Shown: positions 1-8,813 of the stretch, in pieces
Layout: the number at the start of each line of letters is the position of its first letter
Numbering within the stretch: position 1 is the first letter of the stretch
NCBI RefSeq assembly: GCF_000332115.1
Contig: NC_020156.1
Span: forward strand, 310,001 to 374,000
Source of the DNA: Nonlabens dokdonensis DSW-6
Lineage (GTDB): Bacteria > Bacteroidota > Bacteroidia > Flavobacteriales > Flavobacteriaceae
Direction of reading: 5' to 3'
DNA: 64,000 nucleotides
Notes under the pieces: model-generated
Database searches by the model: none
Seen by the model: the letters and a program-made list of their open reading frames with translations, nothing else
Told to the model about the DNA's origin: nothing
Program-made: the position numbers and the translations under genes

Positions 1-281
1 AAGCTTCATTTTCTATAAACAATATAACCCTTATCAGTGGAAATGAGAAAACGGTTGTTGAACAATTCAGCTTCATAAACTCTCAAACTATGAGTGGCCA
101 TAAGGTTACTGATTTTAATAAAAAGTTTGATAGAGGGATTTATGAATTTACCTTTAGAATTGATTCTGATATAAATTACCCTTTGGAAGAATTTATTAAT
201 ATTGATTACACCATCGATGGTAAAGAATACCATCTTAATAATCTAAATGTTAAAAAAGGTGGACAGTTCAATAAGAGGTAA
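1..281 (+). CDS. C-terminal part of an unknown protein (5' end outside window)
   Basis: The frame is open from the first bases of the window and ends at a TAA at 279-281, giving about 92 visible residues. The visible part is rich in alternating polar and hydrophobic residues (for example YEFTFRID and NIDYTIDG), which suggests a beta-rich, possibly extracytoplasmic domain. No family is recognised. A strong intrinsic terminator follows 30 bp downstream, which supports this being the real end of a gene. An internal ATG at 90 is unlikely to be the start because the frame stays open upstream of it. Confidence 0.6.
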   Translation, partial: ASFSINNITLISGNEKTVVEQFSFINSQTMSGHKVTDFNKKFDRGIYEFTFRIDSDINYPLEEFINIDYTIDGKEYHLNNLNVKKGGQFNKR

Positions 282-310
282 TTAATAATTGTATTAAAAC
301 TAAAACTTAG

Positions 311-343
311 GAGCTTCGTAATCTAATACGGAGCTCTTTTTTT
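311..343 (+). terminator. Rho-independent terminator after the first gene
   Basis: Arms GAGCTTCGTA (311-320) and TACGGAGCTC (327-336) pair with one G-T wobble around a 6-nt loop, followed by seven T residues (337-343). Confidence 0.85.
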
Positions 344-391
344 ATTGATTTTTTCTAATTGCTTGTATGAGATTATTAAAGTTCAATTAGA

Positions 392-415
392 ATTCCGCTT
401 TCGCGAAAGCGGAAT
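392..415. repeat. Dispersed palindrome copy 1 (intergenic)
   Basis: The core CGCTTTCGCGAAAGCG lies at 396-411 and extends to a 24-bp perfect palindrome with ATTC/GAAT flanks. It sits in the 248-bp gap between the first terminator and the flavoenzyme gene. Confidence 0.95.
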
Positions 416-529
416 ATTAAGAACCATTTTTTCAACTTATTATATAACGATATTTAAACTTAGAACTGAAACTAGAACACCTTCTTCTTGTAGTCAAACT
501 ATTGTATTTTTGATTTCTAATTTACTTTC

Positions 530-2080
530 ATGGAACAGATTTGGGAATTTCTTGTCGACATCGCTTGGTACTGGTATGTGCTAGCGTTTTTAATAGTCGT
601 TGCTCTTTATGATATTTTCAATAAGAAACACATCATTTTGCGCAACTTCCCAGTCGTGGGACACATACGTTACTGGCTAGAAAGTATAGGTCCAGAATTA
701 CGTCAATACATCGTTGCCAACAATGGAGAAGAACTTCCTTTTAATAGAATTGAGCGCGGCTGGATTTATGCCAGTGCAAAGAATGAAAATAATTACGAAG
801 GCTTTGGAACTGATCGAGATATTTACTCACACCAGTATATCTTTATTAATAATGCCATGATGCCATACAAAGTGGAGAAAGATCATGTCACTCAAAAAGA
901 ACCTGCTTTCCTTCCTTGTGCCAAAGTCATAGGCGCCTCAAAAAATAGAAAAAGACCCTTTAGACCAGCAAGTGTCATCAACATAAGCGCGATGAGTTAT
1001 GGTTCTCTAAGTGCTAAGGCTGTAGATGCCATGAACAATGGCGCAAAGCAAGTGCACGCTTATCACAATACTGGTGAAGGTGGATTATCTCCTTACCATA
1101 AACGCGGTGCAGATGTGGTTTTTCACATAGGTACAGGATACTTTGGAGTGCGTGATAAAGACGGAAGCTTCTCGATGGATATGCTTAAAAAACTAGTTCA
1201 AGAGCATCCGCAAGTGCGTGCGATCGAATTAAAATTATCTCAAGGAGCTAAACCTGGTAAAGGCGGCGTGCTGCCAGGTTCAAAAATCACAAAAGAAATT
1301 AGTGAGATACGCAATGTTCCTATGGGCGAAGATGTACTCTCTCCACCTACGCACAGCGCCTTTGAAGGAATTCAAGGTTTAGTAGATTTTGTAGAAGAAA
1401 TAGCACAAGAAACAGGTTTACCTACTGGAATTAAAGCTGCGATAGGAAAGTTAGAACAATGGGAAGAACTGGCAGACATTATGAAAACCACTGGCAAGGG
1501 ACCTGATTTTATAACAGTCGATGGTGGCGAAGGCGGAACAGGCGCAGCACCACCGAGTTTTGCAGACCATGTTTCTCTACCTTGGGTTTATGGGTTCAAA
1601 GATTTGTATCAAGTTTTTCAAAAGCGAGATCTAACCGAACATATTGTTTTTATTGCTTCTGGGAAATTAGGCTTTCCTGCAAAAGCTGCCATGGCATTCT
1701 CCATGGGAGCAGATGTTATTAATGTCGCTAGAGAAGCAATGATATCCATAGGTTGTATTCAAGCGCAAGCCTGTCATAATAATACCTGTCCTACCGGTAT
1801 CGCAACTCAAAATAAATGGCTGCAACGAGGCATAGTCGTTCCAGAAAAAGCAGGAAGACTCGCTAGCTACTTTAAAAAATTTAACAAAGAATTGCTAGAG
1901 ATTACGCACGCGGCTGGATACGAGCATCCATGTCAGTTTGATATGCGCGATGTAGATGTAAGCGTAGGCGATAGTAACATGACCCAAACGCTAGAACATA
2001 CGTATAAGTATCAAAAAACGCCTGTACCTTTTCAGGGAATGCAGGCCTTAAAGGATTGTGTGCATTTAGGAGGGAAATGA
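530..2080 (+). CDS. Membrane-anchored FMN-binding glutamate synthase-family protein
   Basis: A 516-residue protein matching the FMN-binding central domain of glutamate synthase (GltB/GltS family) but lacking the glutamine amidotransferase domain. One N-terminal transmembrane helix (about residues 12-30) anchors it. The glutamate-synthase [3Fe-4S] cysteine pattern C-x5-C-x4-C is complete: Cys409, Cys415 and Cys420, the last two in CHNNTCPTGIATQ. Glycine-rich FMN/substrate loops such as DGGEGGTGAAPP are present. Stand-alone proteins of this kind are widespread in bacteria and their true substrate is generally unproven, so a role in glutamate synthesis is only inferred from homology. The next gene follows after 70 bp and may be cotranscribed. 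Confidence 0.9.
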   Translation: MEQIWEFLVDIAWYWYVLAFLIVVALYDIFNKKHIILRNFPVVGHIRYWLESIGPELRQYIVANNGEELPFNRIERGWIYASAKNENNYEGFGTDRDIYSHQYIFINNAMMPYKVEKDHVTQKEPAFLPCAKVIGASKNRKRPFRPASVINISAMSYGSLSAKAVDAMNNGAKQVHAYHNTGEGGLSPYHKRGADVVFHIGTGYFGVRDKDGSFSMDMLKKLVQEHPQVRAIELKLSQGAKPGKGGVLPGSKITKEISEIRNVPMGEDVLSPPTHSAFEGIQGLVDFVEEIAQETGLPTGIKAAIGKLEQWEELADIMKTTGKGPDFITVDGGEGGTGAAPPSFADHVSLPWVYGFKDLYQVFQKRDLTEHIVFIASGKLGFPAKAAMAFSMGADVINVAREAMISIGCIQAQACHNNTCPTGIATQNKWLQRGIVVPEKAGRLASYFKKFNKELLEITHAAGYEHPCQFDMRDVDVSVGDSNMTQTLEHTYKYQKTPVPFQGMQALKDCVHLGGK

Positions 2081-2150
2081 ATTTAAAAATTGTTAGTCTG
2101 CGACAAAATATCAACTTATTTTTGAGCGTTTCAAAAACTAAACTATTACT

Positions 2151-2669
2151 ATGCAAGATGCCGTTTTTTCTTTGTTCCAAACCTTATTACCAGCTTTTCT
2201 AGTAGCTGTTATTGCCTTTTATTTTCTTTCTTCTTACATGAAAAATGAAGAAAGAAGAAGAAGATTTATAACCGTACGCGAGTCACAAGCAAAAACGCTC
2301 CCTACTCGCATGGCTGCTTATGAACGTCTGGTGCTTTTTCTAGAAAGAATTAAACCTGCCAGTCTGGTAGTGCGTACAAAGTCTGGAAAGATGAATAAAA
2401 CAGAATATGAGCAGAGTCTTATATCTGCCATAGAAGTTGAATTTGAGCACAATATTGCACAACAAGTTTATGTAAGTGAAGAATGCTGGAACATCATACG
2501 CGCAGCAAAAAACACAACTATTCAAAAAATACGTCAGGTATCTATGAGTGATAAAGTAACGACTGCTGACGGTTTAAGACAAGCTATCCTAAATGACTTA
2601 ATGGATAAAAGAGCTCCTAGCGCAACGGCAATAAGCTTTTTAAAGTCTGAAGTGAACGATTTATTTTAG
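2151..2669 (+). CDS. Conserved membrane-anchored protein of unknown function
   Basis: A 172-residue protein. Residues 9-29 form a hydrophobic helix, followed by a very basic stretch (KNEERRRRF), which predicts an N-in or hairpin-anchored protein with a cytosolic helical domain. The remainder is predicted mostly helical and mixed-charge. I recognise it only as a Bacteroidota-type conserved hypothetical. It runs in the same direction as the flavoenzyme gene 70 bp upstream and converges on the M1 peptidase gene. Confidence 0.75.
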   Translation: MQDAVFSLFQTLLPAFLVAVIAFYFLSSYMKNEERRRRFITVRESQAKTLPTRMAAYERLVLFLERIKPASLVVRTKSGKMNKTEYEQSLISAIEVEFEHNIAQQVYVSEECWNIIRAAKNTTIQKIRQVSMSDKVTTADGLRQAILNDLMDKRAPSATAISFLKSEVNDLF

Positions 2670-2717
2670 GAAGAAAAACCTGCTAAAAATAAATCCTTCT
2701 TCATAAGAGCACCTTTA

Positions 2718-4814
2718 CTAGTTGATTCCTAAAATCTTTTTCAACTTTTCTTGATTTATGGTATCAAAGCTATCCATGGATTGGTTAATGAAGAACTTTC
2801 CGTTTTCCTTTTTATATTGAGCCTTTAATATATCTCTAGCATTTTCATAAAAACGCCAGACGTGATGCAAACTAGCCTCCATTAAATCTTTATAATTTTG
2901 CTGACTCATAGCATTGAGATTTATAAGGTAATCAAAGGCAGCGGTTCTTATCTCTGTGCTGTATTTAGTACTGGAATAAGATTGTAAACGTATCAATAGT
3001 GGCTTCAATTCTTCGTTAGAATATCCGCTAGAGTTAAGTGCCAAAACTATCCATGACATATCTAGACTAGGATTGATCTCTTCCCATGATGCTCTAGCTT
3101 TTTCAAGTAAAGCACGTTTATCTTTTGCATCATTCCATAAAAGAAACAATGCCGACTCTCTAGTAACATATGAGGGATCATTTATTAAATTAGTAACTAA
3201 TTCCCTATTCTGATCGTTAAGCTCTTGTGTGCTTAACACAAACAACTGGTTGATCTCTAGATTATTTAAAGCAAGAGCTTTTTTTATTAAATCATACTTT
3301 CTAGGGTCATCGTGAATACTTAACTGCGCGACCATTTCCTTCACCATTTCTACCTCAATAGGATCTTGTAAAGTTTCTTTATAAGAATTATAGGACTCAT
3401 CAAAACTAGAAATACGCCTGGCAGATAATTGTAAATACTTTTCCATTTGAGCATCCTTTCTCAAAATACGCAAAGCTTCGGCTGTAGGGAAAGTCGTAGA
3501 GGTCAACCAAAATGTTTTAAAATTTGATAAATCTACCATTGAAATACGTTCTACAGCATCAAGAAAGTCTTCTGTAGTTACATTTTTATATTGATTACTC
3601 TTAAGGTATTCTTTGATACTAGCTCGTAAGTTATCTGTTCCTACTTCATCCTTTAAAGCGTGTAATGCCCAAGCACCATGCTGATAAAAAGTAAGTGAAT
3701 TTGCCTTAGGATCAAGAAGAGCTGTGCTTTTTCCGTTAGAAGATTGTTCATGTAAAGCCTCAGCATAATCAAATAGTTGCTTCTGGAAATAAAAATCTCC
3801 GTAGATATTTCTTTCCGCTAGTAATGCATAATAACTCGCAAATCCTTCATGCAACCAGTGGTGCTTGCTATCAGTTTCTGTCACTAGATTGCCAAACCAT
3901 TGATGCGCTAGTTCATGTGCATTAACATTTACATAACTGCGGTCATTTGCTCCCAAAGAATCTGCAAAAAACTGATCGTTAAATATGGTTGTACCAGTAT
4001 TTTCCATTCCCGAATACAAAAAGTCTTTTACAGGAATTTGCTTGTAATTTTGCCATGGATACGCCACTCCTATCTCGCTCTCTAGAAAATTAAAAATTTG
4101 CTTAGAGTATTTGTAAGTAGACGCTACTTTATCTTCTTGACCAGTGTAATAGTAAAATTCTAAAGGAGTACCTCCGTTACTACTGTCTCTTTTTACCTCA
4201 TAATCACCAGCCACAATCGCAACAAGATAACTGGACATAGGTTTTTTCATATCATAAGTCCAAGTCTTAAAATCACTGCTAGCCGCAACATCTTTTAAAG
4301 AACCATTTGCAATGACAGTTTTGTTTTGCGGTGCGGTGATTTTAAAATCCCAAACCATTTTGTCATTCATATCATCAATGCTTGGCAGCCAGTTACTCGT
4401 GTATTTACCTTGACCTTGCGTCCATACTTGCTCCCACTTTCGGTCGTTATCCTCATCAATATGGTACATTGCTTTAGAAGGAAAGCTGGTAAATGAGATT
4501 TTAATTTTTTTAGTCTCGCTTTCGCGAAAGCGAGATTCTACAACTAACTTCTCACCATCATAAATAGTCTTGACCTCTTTGCCGTTTATAGTCGCTTTGT
4601 AGTTGACTAAGTTTTTGGCATCTAGAAAAACAGAATTGGTATTTTTCAAAACGTCTAGTTCAAAGATTACTTCTCCAGAGACTTCGTTAGAAAAAGCATC
4701 GAGCTGAATTGCTGCTGAAGCCTTCTTAAAGTCAACAAATTCCAGCTGGCTCGTTGTGTTTTGAGAAAATCCTAAAGCGGATACAATTAATGCAATAAAA
4801 AAAGTCCATTTCAT
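2718..4814 (-). CDS. M1-family zinc metallopeptidase (aminopeptidase N-like), secreted
   Basis: A 698-residue gluzincin. It has an N-terminal signal peptide (about residues 1-18, FFIALIVSALGFSQ), an N-terminal beta saddle domain, then the catalytic domain with the substrate-binding GMEN motif (269-272) and the zinc site HELAH (300-304) with the third ligand Glu323 exactly 18 residues later. The C-terminal part is helical, HEAT-like. It would cleave N-terminal residues from peptides, probably in the periplasm or at the surface. Residues around 86-91 (SRFRES) are encoded by a copy of the dispersed palindrome at 4517-4532. The gene stands alone, convergent with the preceding gene. Confidence 0.95.
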   Translation of the reverse strand: MKWTFFIALIVSALGFSQNTTSQLEFVDFKKASAAIQLDAFSNEVSGEVIFELDVLKNTNSVFLDAKNLVNYKATINGKEVKTIYDGEKLVVESRFRESETKKIKISFTSFPSKAMYHIDEDNDRKWEQVWTQGQGKYTSNWLPSIDDMNDKMVWDFKITAPQNKTVIANGSLKDVAASSDFKTWTYDMKKPMSSYLVAIVAGDYEVKRDSSNGGTPLEFYYYTGQEDKVASTYKYSKQIFNFLESEIGVAYPWQNYKQIPVKDFLYSGMENTGTTIFNDQFFADSLGANDRSYVNVNAHELAHQWFGNLVTETDSKHHWLHEGFASYYALLAERNIYGDFYFQKQLFDYAEALHEQSSNGKSTALLDPKANSLTFYQHGAWALHALKDEVGTDNLRASIKEYLKSNQYKNVTTEDFLDAVERISMVDLSNFKTFWLTSTTFPTAEALRILRKDAQMEKYLQLSARRISSFDESYNSYKETLQDPIEVEMVKEMVAQLSIHDDPRKYDLIKKALALNNLEINQLFVLSTQELNDQNRELVTNLINDPSYVTRESALFLLWNDAKDKRALLEKARASWEEINPSLDMSWIVLALNSSGYSNEELKPLLIRLQSYSSTKYSTEIRTAAFDYLINLNAMSQQNYKDLMEASLHHVWRFYENARDILKAQYKKENGKFFINQSMDSFDTINQEKLKKILGIN
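4517..4532. repeat. Dispersed palindrome copy 2 (in M1 peptidase gene)
   Basis: Perfect CGCTTTCGCGAAAGCG inside the coding region, read as RFRES in the N-terminal beta domain of the peptidase. Flanks TCT/AGA extend the dyad. Confidence 0.95.
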
Positions 4815-4973
4815 AGAGGCGAAAAATACAAAAGATGTACCGTTTTTACTCGTTGTATAAAATGCTTAACTCTTATTAACTATTGCTTGCACGCAATCTT
4901 TTACATTTTTACAAAAGTCGCTCGACACAAAGAAGAGAAACCTTTATTTTCGTATTTCAAATAAGAGCCTACA

Positions 4974-5504
4974 TTGTACGAAAAAAACTTTCCTCATAAG
5001 CGATTTCAAATTACACTAGAATTTCTAGAAAAACATATTCCTAAGTCGGATAGGATCTTAGATTTAGGAGTAGCAAATCCGTTTTCTAGAATTATGAAAG
5101 ACGCTGGATATGACGTTAAAAATACCTCAGGAATTGACCTGGACGATGACGTGCATGAAATCGAGAGTTTTGATGGCGAGGTAGTTACCGCTTTTGAGAT
5201 ATTTGAACACCTTGTTTCTCCCTATACTTCTCTTAAGGCCATTCCATGTGGTAAATGCGTTATAAGCGTTCCTTTAAAGTTATGGTTTGCGAGTGCTTAT
5301 CGCAATAAAAACGACATCAGAGACCAGCATTATCATGAATTTGAACCGTGGCAGCTGGATTATGTATTAGAAAAAGCGGGCTGGAAAGTTGTAGATCGAG
5401 TGAAATTTACAAATCCTGTAAAAAAACTAGGAATACGTCCATTACTTAGAAATTTTACAGATCGTTATTATTTGGTGTATTGTGAACGGAATTCTAGCAA
5501 ATAG
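4974..5504 (+). CDS. Class I SAM-dependent methyltransferase-like protein
   Basis: A 176-residue protein. The SAM-binding loop is recognisable as ILDLGVANP, with the acidic strand-2 end SGIDLD and a motif-IV-like EIFEHL, as in UbiE/BioC-like methyltransferases. The glycine-rich loop is unusually poor (one Gly), so the assignment is to the fold rather than to an activity. The only available start is TTG at 4974, because an in-frame TAA lies at 4962-4964 and the next ATG is well inside the domain. The stop codon overlaps the GTG start of the glycosyltransferase by one base, so the two are probably translationally coupled and act in the same glycan or lipid pathway. Confidence 0.8.
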   Translation: MYEKNFPHKRFQITLEFLEKHIPKSDRILDLGVANPFSRIMKDAGYDVKNTSGIDLDDDVHEIESFDGEVVTAFEIFEHLVSPYTSLKAIPCGKCVISVPLKLWFASAYRNKNDIRDQHYHEFEPWQLDYVLEKAGWKVVDRVKFTNPVKKLGIRPLLRNFTDRYYLVYCERNSSK

Positions 5505-6367
5505 TGAAAATCGCAATCGTCATACCAGCTCATAATGAAGAACAGTATATACAACTTACTTTAGAAAGTCTTGTACAACAGTCTCATGGGCCAGCAAAAA
5601 TTATTGTAGTCGATGATAATTCAACAGACAGAACTCGTGAGATAGCATTATTCTATTCTAAAAAACTACCATTGCAAGTAGTTTCAACGACATCTAAAGC
5701 AATAAATATCCCTGGATCAAAGGTGATACAAGCGTTCAACTTGGGGCTTTCCCACATCAATATAGAAGATTACGACATCATCTGTAAATTTGATGCTGAT
5801 CTTATTTTTCCCAAAAATTATTTAGAGGTTTTGGTATCTCGCTTTCGCGAAAGCGAGACAATAGGAATGGTAGCTGGACATTGTACTATCGCTAAAAACG
5901 GGAAATGGGAAATTGAAAACCAGAACAATCCTGATCACATACGAGGTGCTTTAAAGGCATATAGAAAAGAATGTTTTAAACAAATAGGTGGTTTAAAAGC
6001 TTCCATAGGTTGGGACACCATTGATGAAATGCTCGCACGATTTTACGGTTGGCAAGTTATAACCGTTCCAGATTTACACGTAAAACATTTAAAACCTACT
6101 GGAGCAGCTTATAATTCAAAGTCTAAATACTTGCAGGGCGAGGCTTTCTTTAAAATGCGTTATGGATGGTGGCTCACTTTTATTACTGCGGCAAAAATGG
6201 CTTGGAATAAAAAGCAAATACAACTGTTGTACGATTATCTAAGAGGATACCAAATAGCAAAAAGTAAAAACCTTGCTCCGCTAGTGACAGAAGAGCAAGG
6301 TCATTATATTAGAAACTACCGTTGGAACGGTATTAAGTCTAAATTAGGTGTGAAGCCTAGAAGTTAA
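5504..6367 (+). CDS. Family 2 glycosyltransferase
   Basis: A 287-residue GT-A fold enzyme. The N-terminus IVIPAHNEEQYI and the VVDDNSTD motif are typical of GT2, the DxD-type metal site is FDADLIF, and a KHLKPTG segment follows the acceptor region. No transmembrane helices are evident, so it is probably cytosolic or peripheral. It starts with GTG at 5504, overlapping the methyltransferase stop (TAGTG). Its substrate cannot be read from the sequence. A palindrome copy at 5840-5855 encodes SRFRESET in the middle of the protein. The 3' end overlaps the convergent outer membrane protein gene by 11 bp. Confidence 0.92.
   Translation: MKIAIVIPAHNEEQYIQLTLESLVQQSHGPAKIIVVDDNSTDRTREIALFYSKKLPLQVVSTTSKAINIPGSKVIQAFNLGLSHINIEDYDIICKFDADLIFPKNYLEVLVSRFRESETIGMVAGHCTIAKNGKWEIENQNNPDHIRGALKAYRKECFKQIGGLKASIGWDTIDEMLARFYGWQVITVPDLHVKHLKPTGAAYNSKSKYLQGEAFFKMRYGWWLTFITAAKMAWNKKQIQLLYDYLRGYQIAKSKNLAPLVTEEQGHYIRNYRWNGIKSKLGVKPRS
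5840..5855. repeat. Dispersed palindrome copy 3 (in GT2 gene)
   Basis: Perfect CGCTTTCGCGAAAGCG with TCT/AGA flanks, read as RFRES, the same frame and nearly the same peptide as copy 2 although the host proteins are unrelated. Confidence 0.95.
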
Positions 6368-6848
6368 ACGCTAGTCCTAATGTAAAATTGAACTGATTAT
6401 ACAATTCTTCTGAAGGTGTTAAATCTTCTGTTTTATACTTCGCTAGTGGAAAAGCCGCTTCAGAAAAGATTCCAAAACCATCAGTAAAAAAATATCTTGC
6501 TCCTAAGTGACCACCAAAATTTTTGGTGCTAAAATGAAGTCCCGGATATACATCAAACATAGGATCTACATTGATTACGTCTCCTATATTAGCATTAAAT
6601 CGTAAATTTAACGTGGCTCTTTCATCAAAATCTGCATCGATATTATCATCGAGACCCAAGGCATAATTTACACCTAATCCTATAGAAAAGTTTTGTGCGA
6701 TTCCATAATCGTATGTTCCTTGAATACCAGTAGCTCCATCTTGAAAGTCTGCTCCTATTTGAACTTTTTGATCTCCTTTACCAGAATAAATTTGCGCATT
6801 TGCCGTCACACTACATATGATAGCTGCTATAAGTAATATTTTTTTCAT
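6357..6848 (-). CDS. Small outer-membrane beta-barrel protein (porin-like)
   Basis: A 163-residue protein with a cleavable signal peptide (MKKILLIAAIICSVTANA). It has alternating amphipathic strands and a terminal aromatic residue (LGLAFNF), the usual outer-membrane insertion signature. It resembles the small OmpX/OmpW-size barrels annotated in Bacteroidota as outer membrane beta-barrel proteins. No specific substrate can be inferred. It is transcribed alone from a good flavobacterial promoter at 6901-6873. Confidence 0.85.
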   Translation of the reverse strand: MKKILLIAAIICSVTANAQIYSGKGDQKVQIGADFQDGATGIQGTYDYGIAQNFSIGLGVNYALGLDDNIDADFDERATLNLRFNANIGDVINVDPMFDVYPGLHFSTKNFGGHLGARYFFTDGFGIFSEAAFPLAKYKTEDLTPSEELYNQFNFTLGLAFNF

Positions 6849-6872
6849 GTTTTAGTTTTTTAATTATCTATA

Positions 6873-6901
6873 CAAATATAAGATTATCAAGTGTAAAGCA
6901 A
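6873..6901 (-). promoter_or_regulatory. Flavobacterial promoter of the small OMP gene
   Basis: On the minus strand there is TATATTTG (6880-6873), matching the TAnnTTTG -7 consensus of Bacteroidota sigma-A, with TTG (6901-6899) 18 bp upstream as the -33 element. It lies 25 bp before the start codon. Confidence 0.7.
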
Positions 6902-7027
6902 GTTAATTGATTTCTCTCAAAACACTTTTTAGATATCATTTATAATTTATCATGAGAATTGTGATAGCATCCTAAAGAATTGAAAAGGCTTCAATCATTG
7001 GAAAATAATCTCTTTCTGAATTCTAGA

Positions 7028-8716
7028 TTAGTTTTTAAGCACTTCTTTAATAGGGTTTCCTGTGGCACCGTTAGGAAAACTAATACCTAACAAACTTGAA
7101 ATGGTAGGAGCTATATCAATAATTTCTGTACGCTGGTTACTTGATCCTTTTTGGATTCCGTTTCCGTAAAATAAAAGTGGGACGTGTGTATCATAGCTTT
7201 GAGAACTTCCATGGGTAGAACCTGTTTTAGAATAAGAAATCACCGCTGGTTCTAGTACATAAATGACGTCACCACTACGTTTATGATGAAAACCATTTTG
7301 TATAAGTTTTCCCGTGCCATCCTGCATAGCTCCTGCCATAAGTGCATTTCTCGTATACACTTTGTCAATATGCTTATAGTCGATGATGGTATATGCAATA
7401 AAATCTTCCACCGCAGCAGCATCTAAATTATTATCTACTAAAGTCTTACGATCTAGAAAAATCTGTCCGTTAGAGATATTTGAAATAAGATCTATTGCTC
7501 CATATTTTGATTGTAAATCGTTTTCCAATTGAGATTGAAAAGCAGATCTTTCAAAATAACCTGCGTTTATCTTATTGCTTTGAAGGTATGCGGGATTATT
7601 TACCGCTCCATGATCTGCAGTAAGGAAAACTGTATAATTATTCTTGCCTACTTCCTGATCTAAAGCTTTTAATAATCTTTCTATTTCTAAATCAAGTCTC
7701 AAATACGTATCTTCTATTTCGATGGAATTGACACCGTATTGATGACCTATATAATCTGTACTAGAAAAACTCACTGCAAGAAAGTCAGTGATATTATCCT
7801 TACCTAAAGCTTCCTTTTTTAAAGCCTCTATCGCAAAGTCTGCCACTATTGTATTTCCAAAAGGAGTTGCTTTTAAAAGATTGAAATTACCATTGCGTTG
7901 TCTCAGTAAATTTAAGTCATATGGAAAGGTTGCATTTTCTTTCCCTCTAGGCGGTTTTTCAAATTCATTTAGATCGTTACCACTAGCCACATAAGAGTTG
8001 ATAGGATAAAGGGTATTCCATGTTTTAAGGTAACTGTTTGCCTTTTTTGAAACATTGAAATCATTTACCCATTGCGGTAATGCGTCCATATAAAAAGTAC
8101 TAGAAATAAAATTACCTGCATCTCCACCTTCAAACCAGTAAGCAGCATCTGCAGCGTGCCCTGCAGGCAGTATCGCACCTCTATCTTTTATAGAGATACC
8201 TATCACTTTAGACCTTCCTTGAGTATGCAATTCTAATTGATCTGTAACTGTTGTGGTCAACATCCTGCGAGGCGACATTTTTCCATCGTCACTTTTTGAA
8301 CCTACACTTTCATAATCATTATCGCTAGCGTTGTAAATAACTTCTTCTTCAAACTTGTCGTACCAATTGTTACCTATAATCCCATGATTCATAGGAGATG
8401 TACCAGTATATATGGAGGCATGACCAGGCGCAGTGTAAGTAGGCACAAAATTATAATGGTTATTAGTAAGTTGATATCCATCGTTGATCAACCTATTGAA
8501 TCCGCCATTTGTGTACCTGCTAGAAAATCGTGTTAAATAGTCAAAACGCATTTGATCGACTACAATTCCTACGACTAATCTTGGTGCTTCTTCATTAGTT
8601 GACTCTTGTAAATCTGATATTTGTTCTGTTGCTGGTGTAGAATTTTGCTTTCGCGAAAGCGTGCTACAAGAAGTTAATAATACAAAAGACAGTATGAAGA
8701 GAAGACAATTTTTCAT
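7028..8716 (-). CDS. PafA-type alkaline phosphatase lipoprotein
   Basis: A 562-residue alkaline-phosphatase-superfamily enzyme. Residues 1-17 form a lipoprotein signal ending in LLTSC (Cys17). The metal ligand Asp54 is in GIVVDQMRFD and the probable Thr nucleophile, Thr95, is in YTAPGH. Asn116, Lys177 and Arg179 (SIKDRGA) fall at the spacings of the Elizabethkingia PafA active site (Thr79, Asn100, Lys162, Arg164), which predicts a phosphate monoesterase rather than a diesterase. It would release phosphate from organic phosphoesters outside the cytoplasm. A palindrome copy encodes TLSRKQ directly after the lipid-anchor cysteine, in the flexible tether. Confidence 0.92.
   Translation of the reverse strand: MKNCLLFILSFVLLTSCSTLSRKQNSTPATEQISDLQESTNEEAPRLVVGIVVDQMRFDYLTRFSSRYTNGGFNRLINDGYQLTNNHYNFVPTYTAPGHASIYTGTSPMNHGIIGNNWYDKFEEEVIYNASDNDYESVGSKSDDGKMSPRRMLTTTVTDQLELHTQGRSKVIGISIKDRGAILPAGHAADAAYWFEGGDAGNFISSTFYMDALPQWVNDFNVSKKANSYLKTWNTLYPINSYVASGNDLNEFEKPPRGKENATFPYDLNLLRQRNGNFNLLKATPFGNTIVADFAIEALKKEALGKDNITDFLAVSFSSTDYIGHQYGVNSIEIEDTYLRLDLEIERLLKALDQEVGKNNYTVFLTADHGAVNNPAYLQSNKINAGYFERSAFQSQLENDLQSKYGAIDLISNISNGQIFLDRKTLVDNNLDAAAVEDFIAYTIIDYKHIDKVYTRNALMAGAMQDGTGKLIQNGFHHKRSGDVIYVLEPAVISYSKTGSTHGSSQSYDTHVPLLFYGNGIQKGSSNQRTEIIDIAPTISSLLGISFPNGATGNPIKEVLKN
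8647..8660. repeat. Dispersed palindrome copy 4 (14-bp core, in pafA-like gene)
   Basis: Core GCTTTCGCGAAAGC, with one outer base pair broken, read as LSRK in the tether just behind the lipobox of the phosphatase. Confidence 0.9.
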
Positions 8717-8732
8717 CTATTAAAATTTGATG

Positions 8733-8760
8733 CAAAAGTAACCTAAGAAAAAAAGAACAA
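8733..8760 (-). promoter_or_regulatory. Promoter of the PafA-like phosphatase
   Basis: On the minus strand there is TACTTTTG (8740-8733), which fits TAnnTTTG, with TTG (8760-8758) 17 bp upstream. It lies about 16 bp before the start codon. Confidence 0.65.
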
Positions 8761-8813
8761 GTTTAAGAAAGCATTAAATTGTGTAGCATTTTTTTTATAT
8801 ACTTTTACCGTCA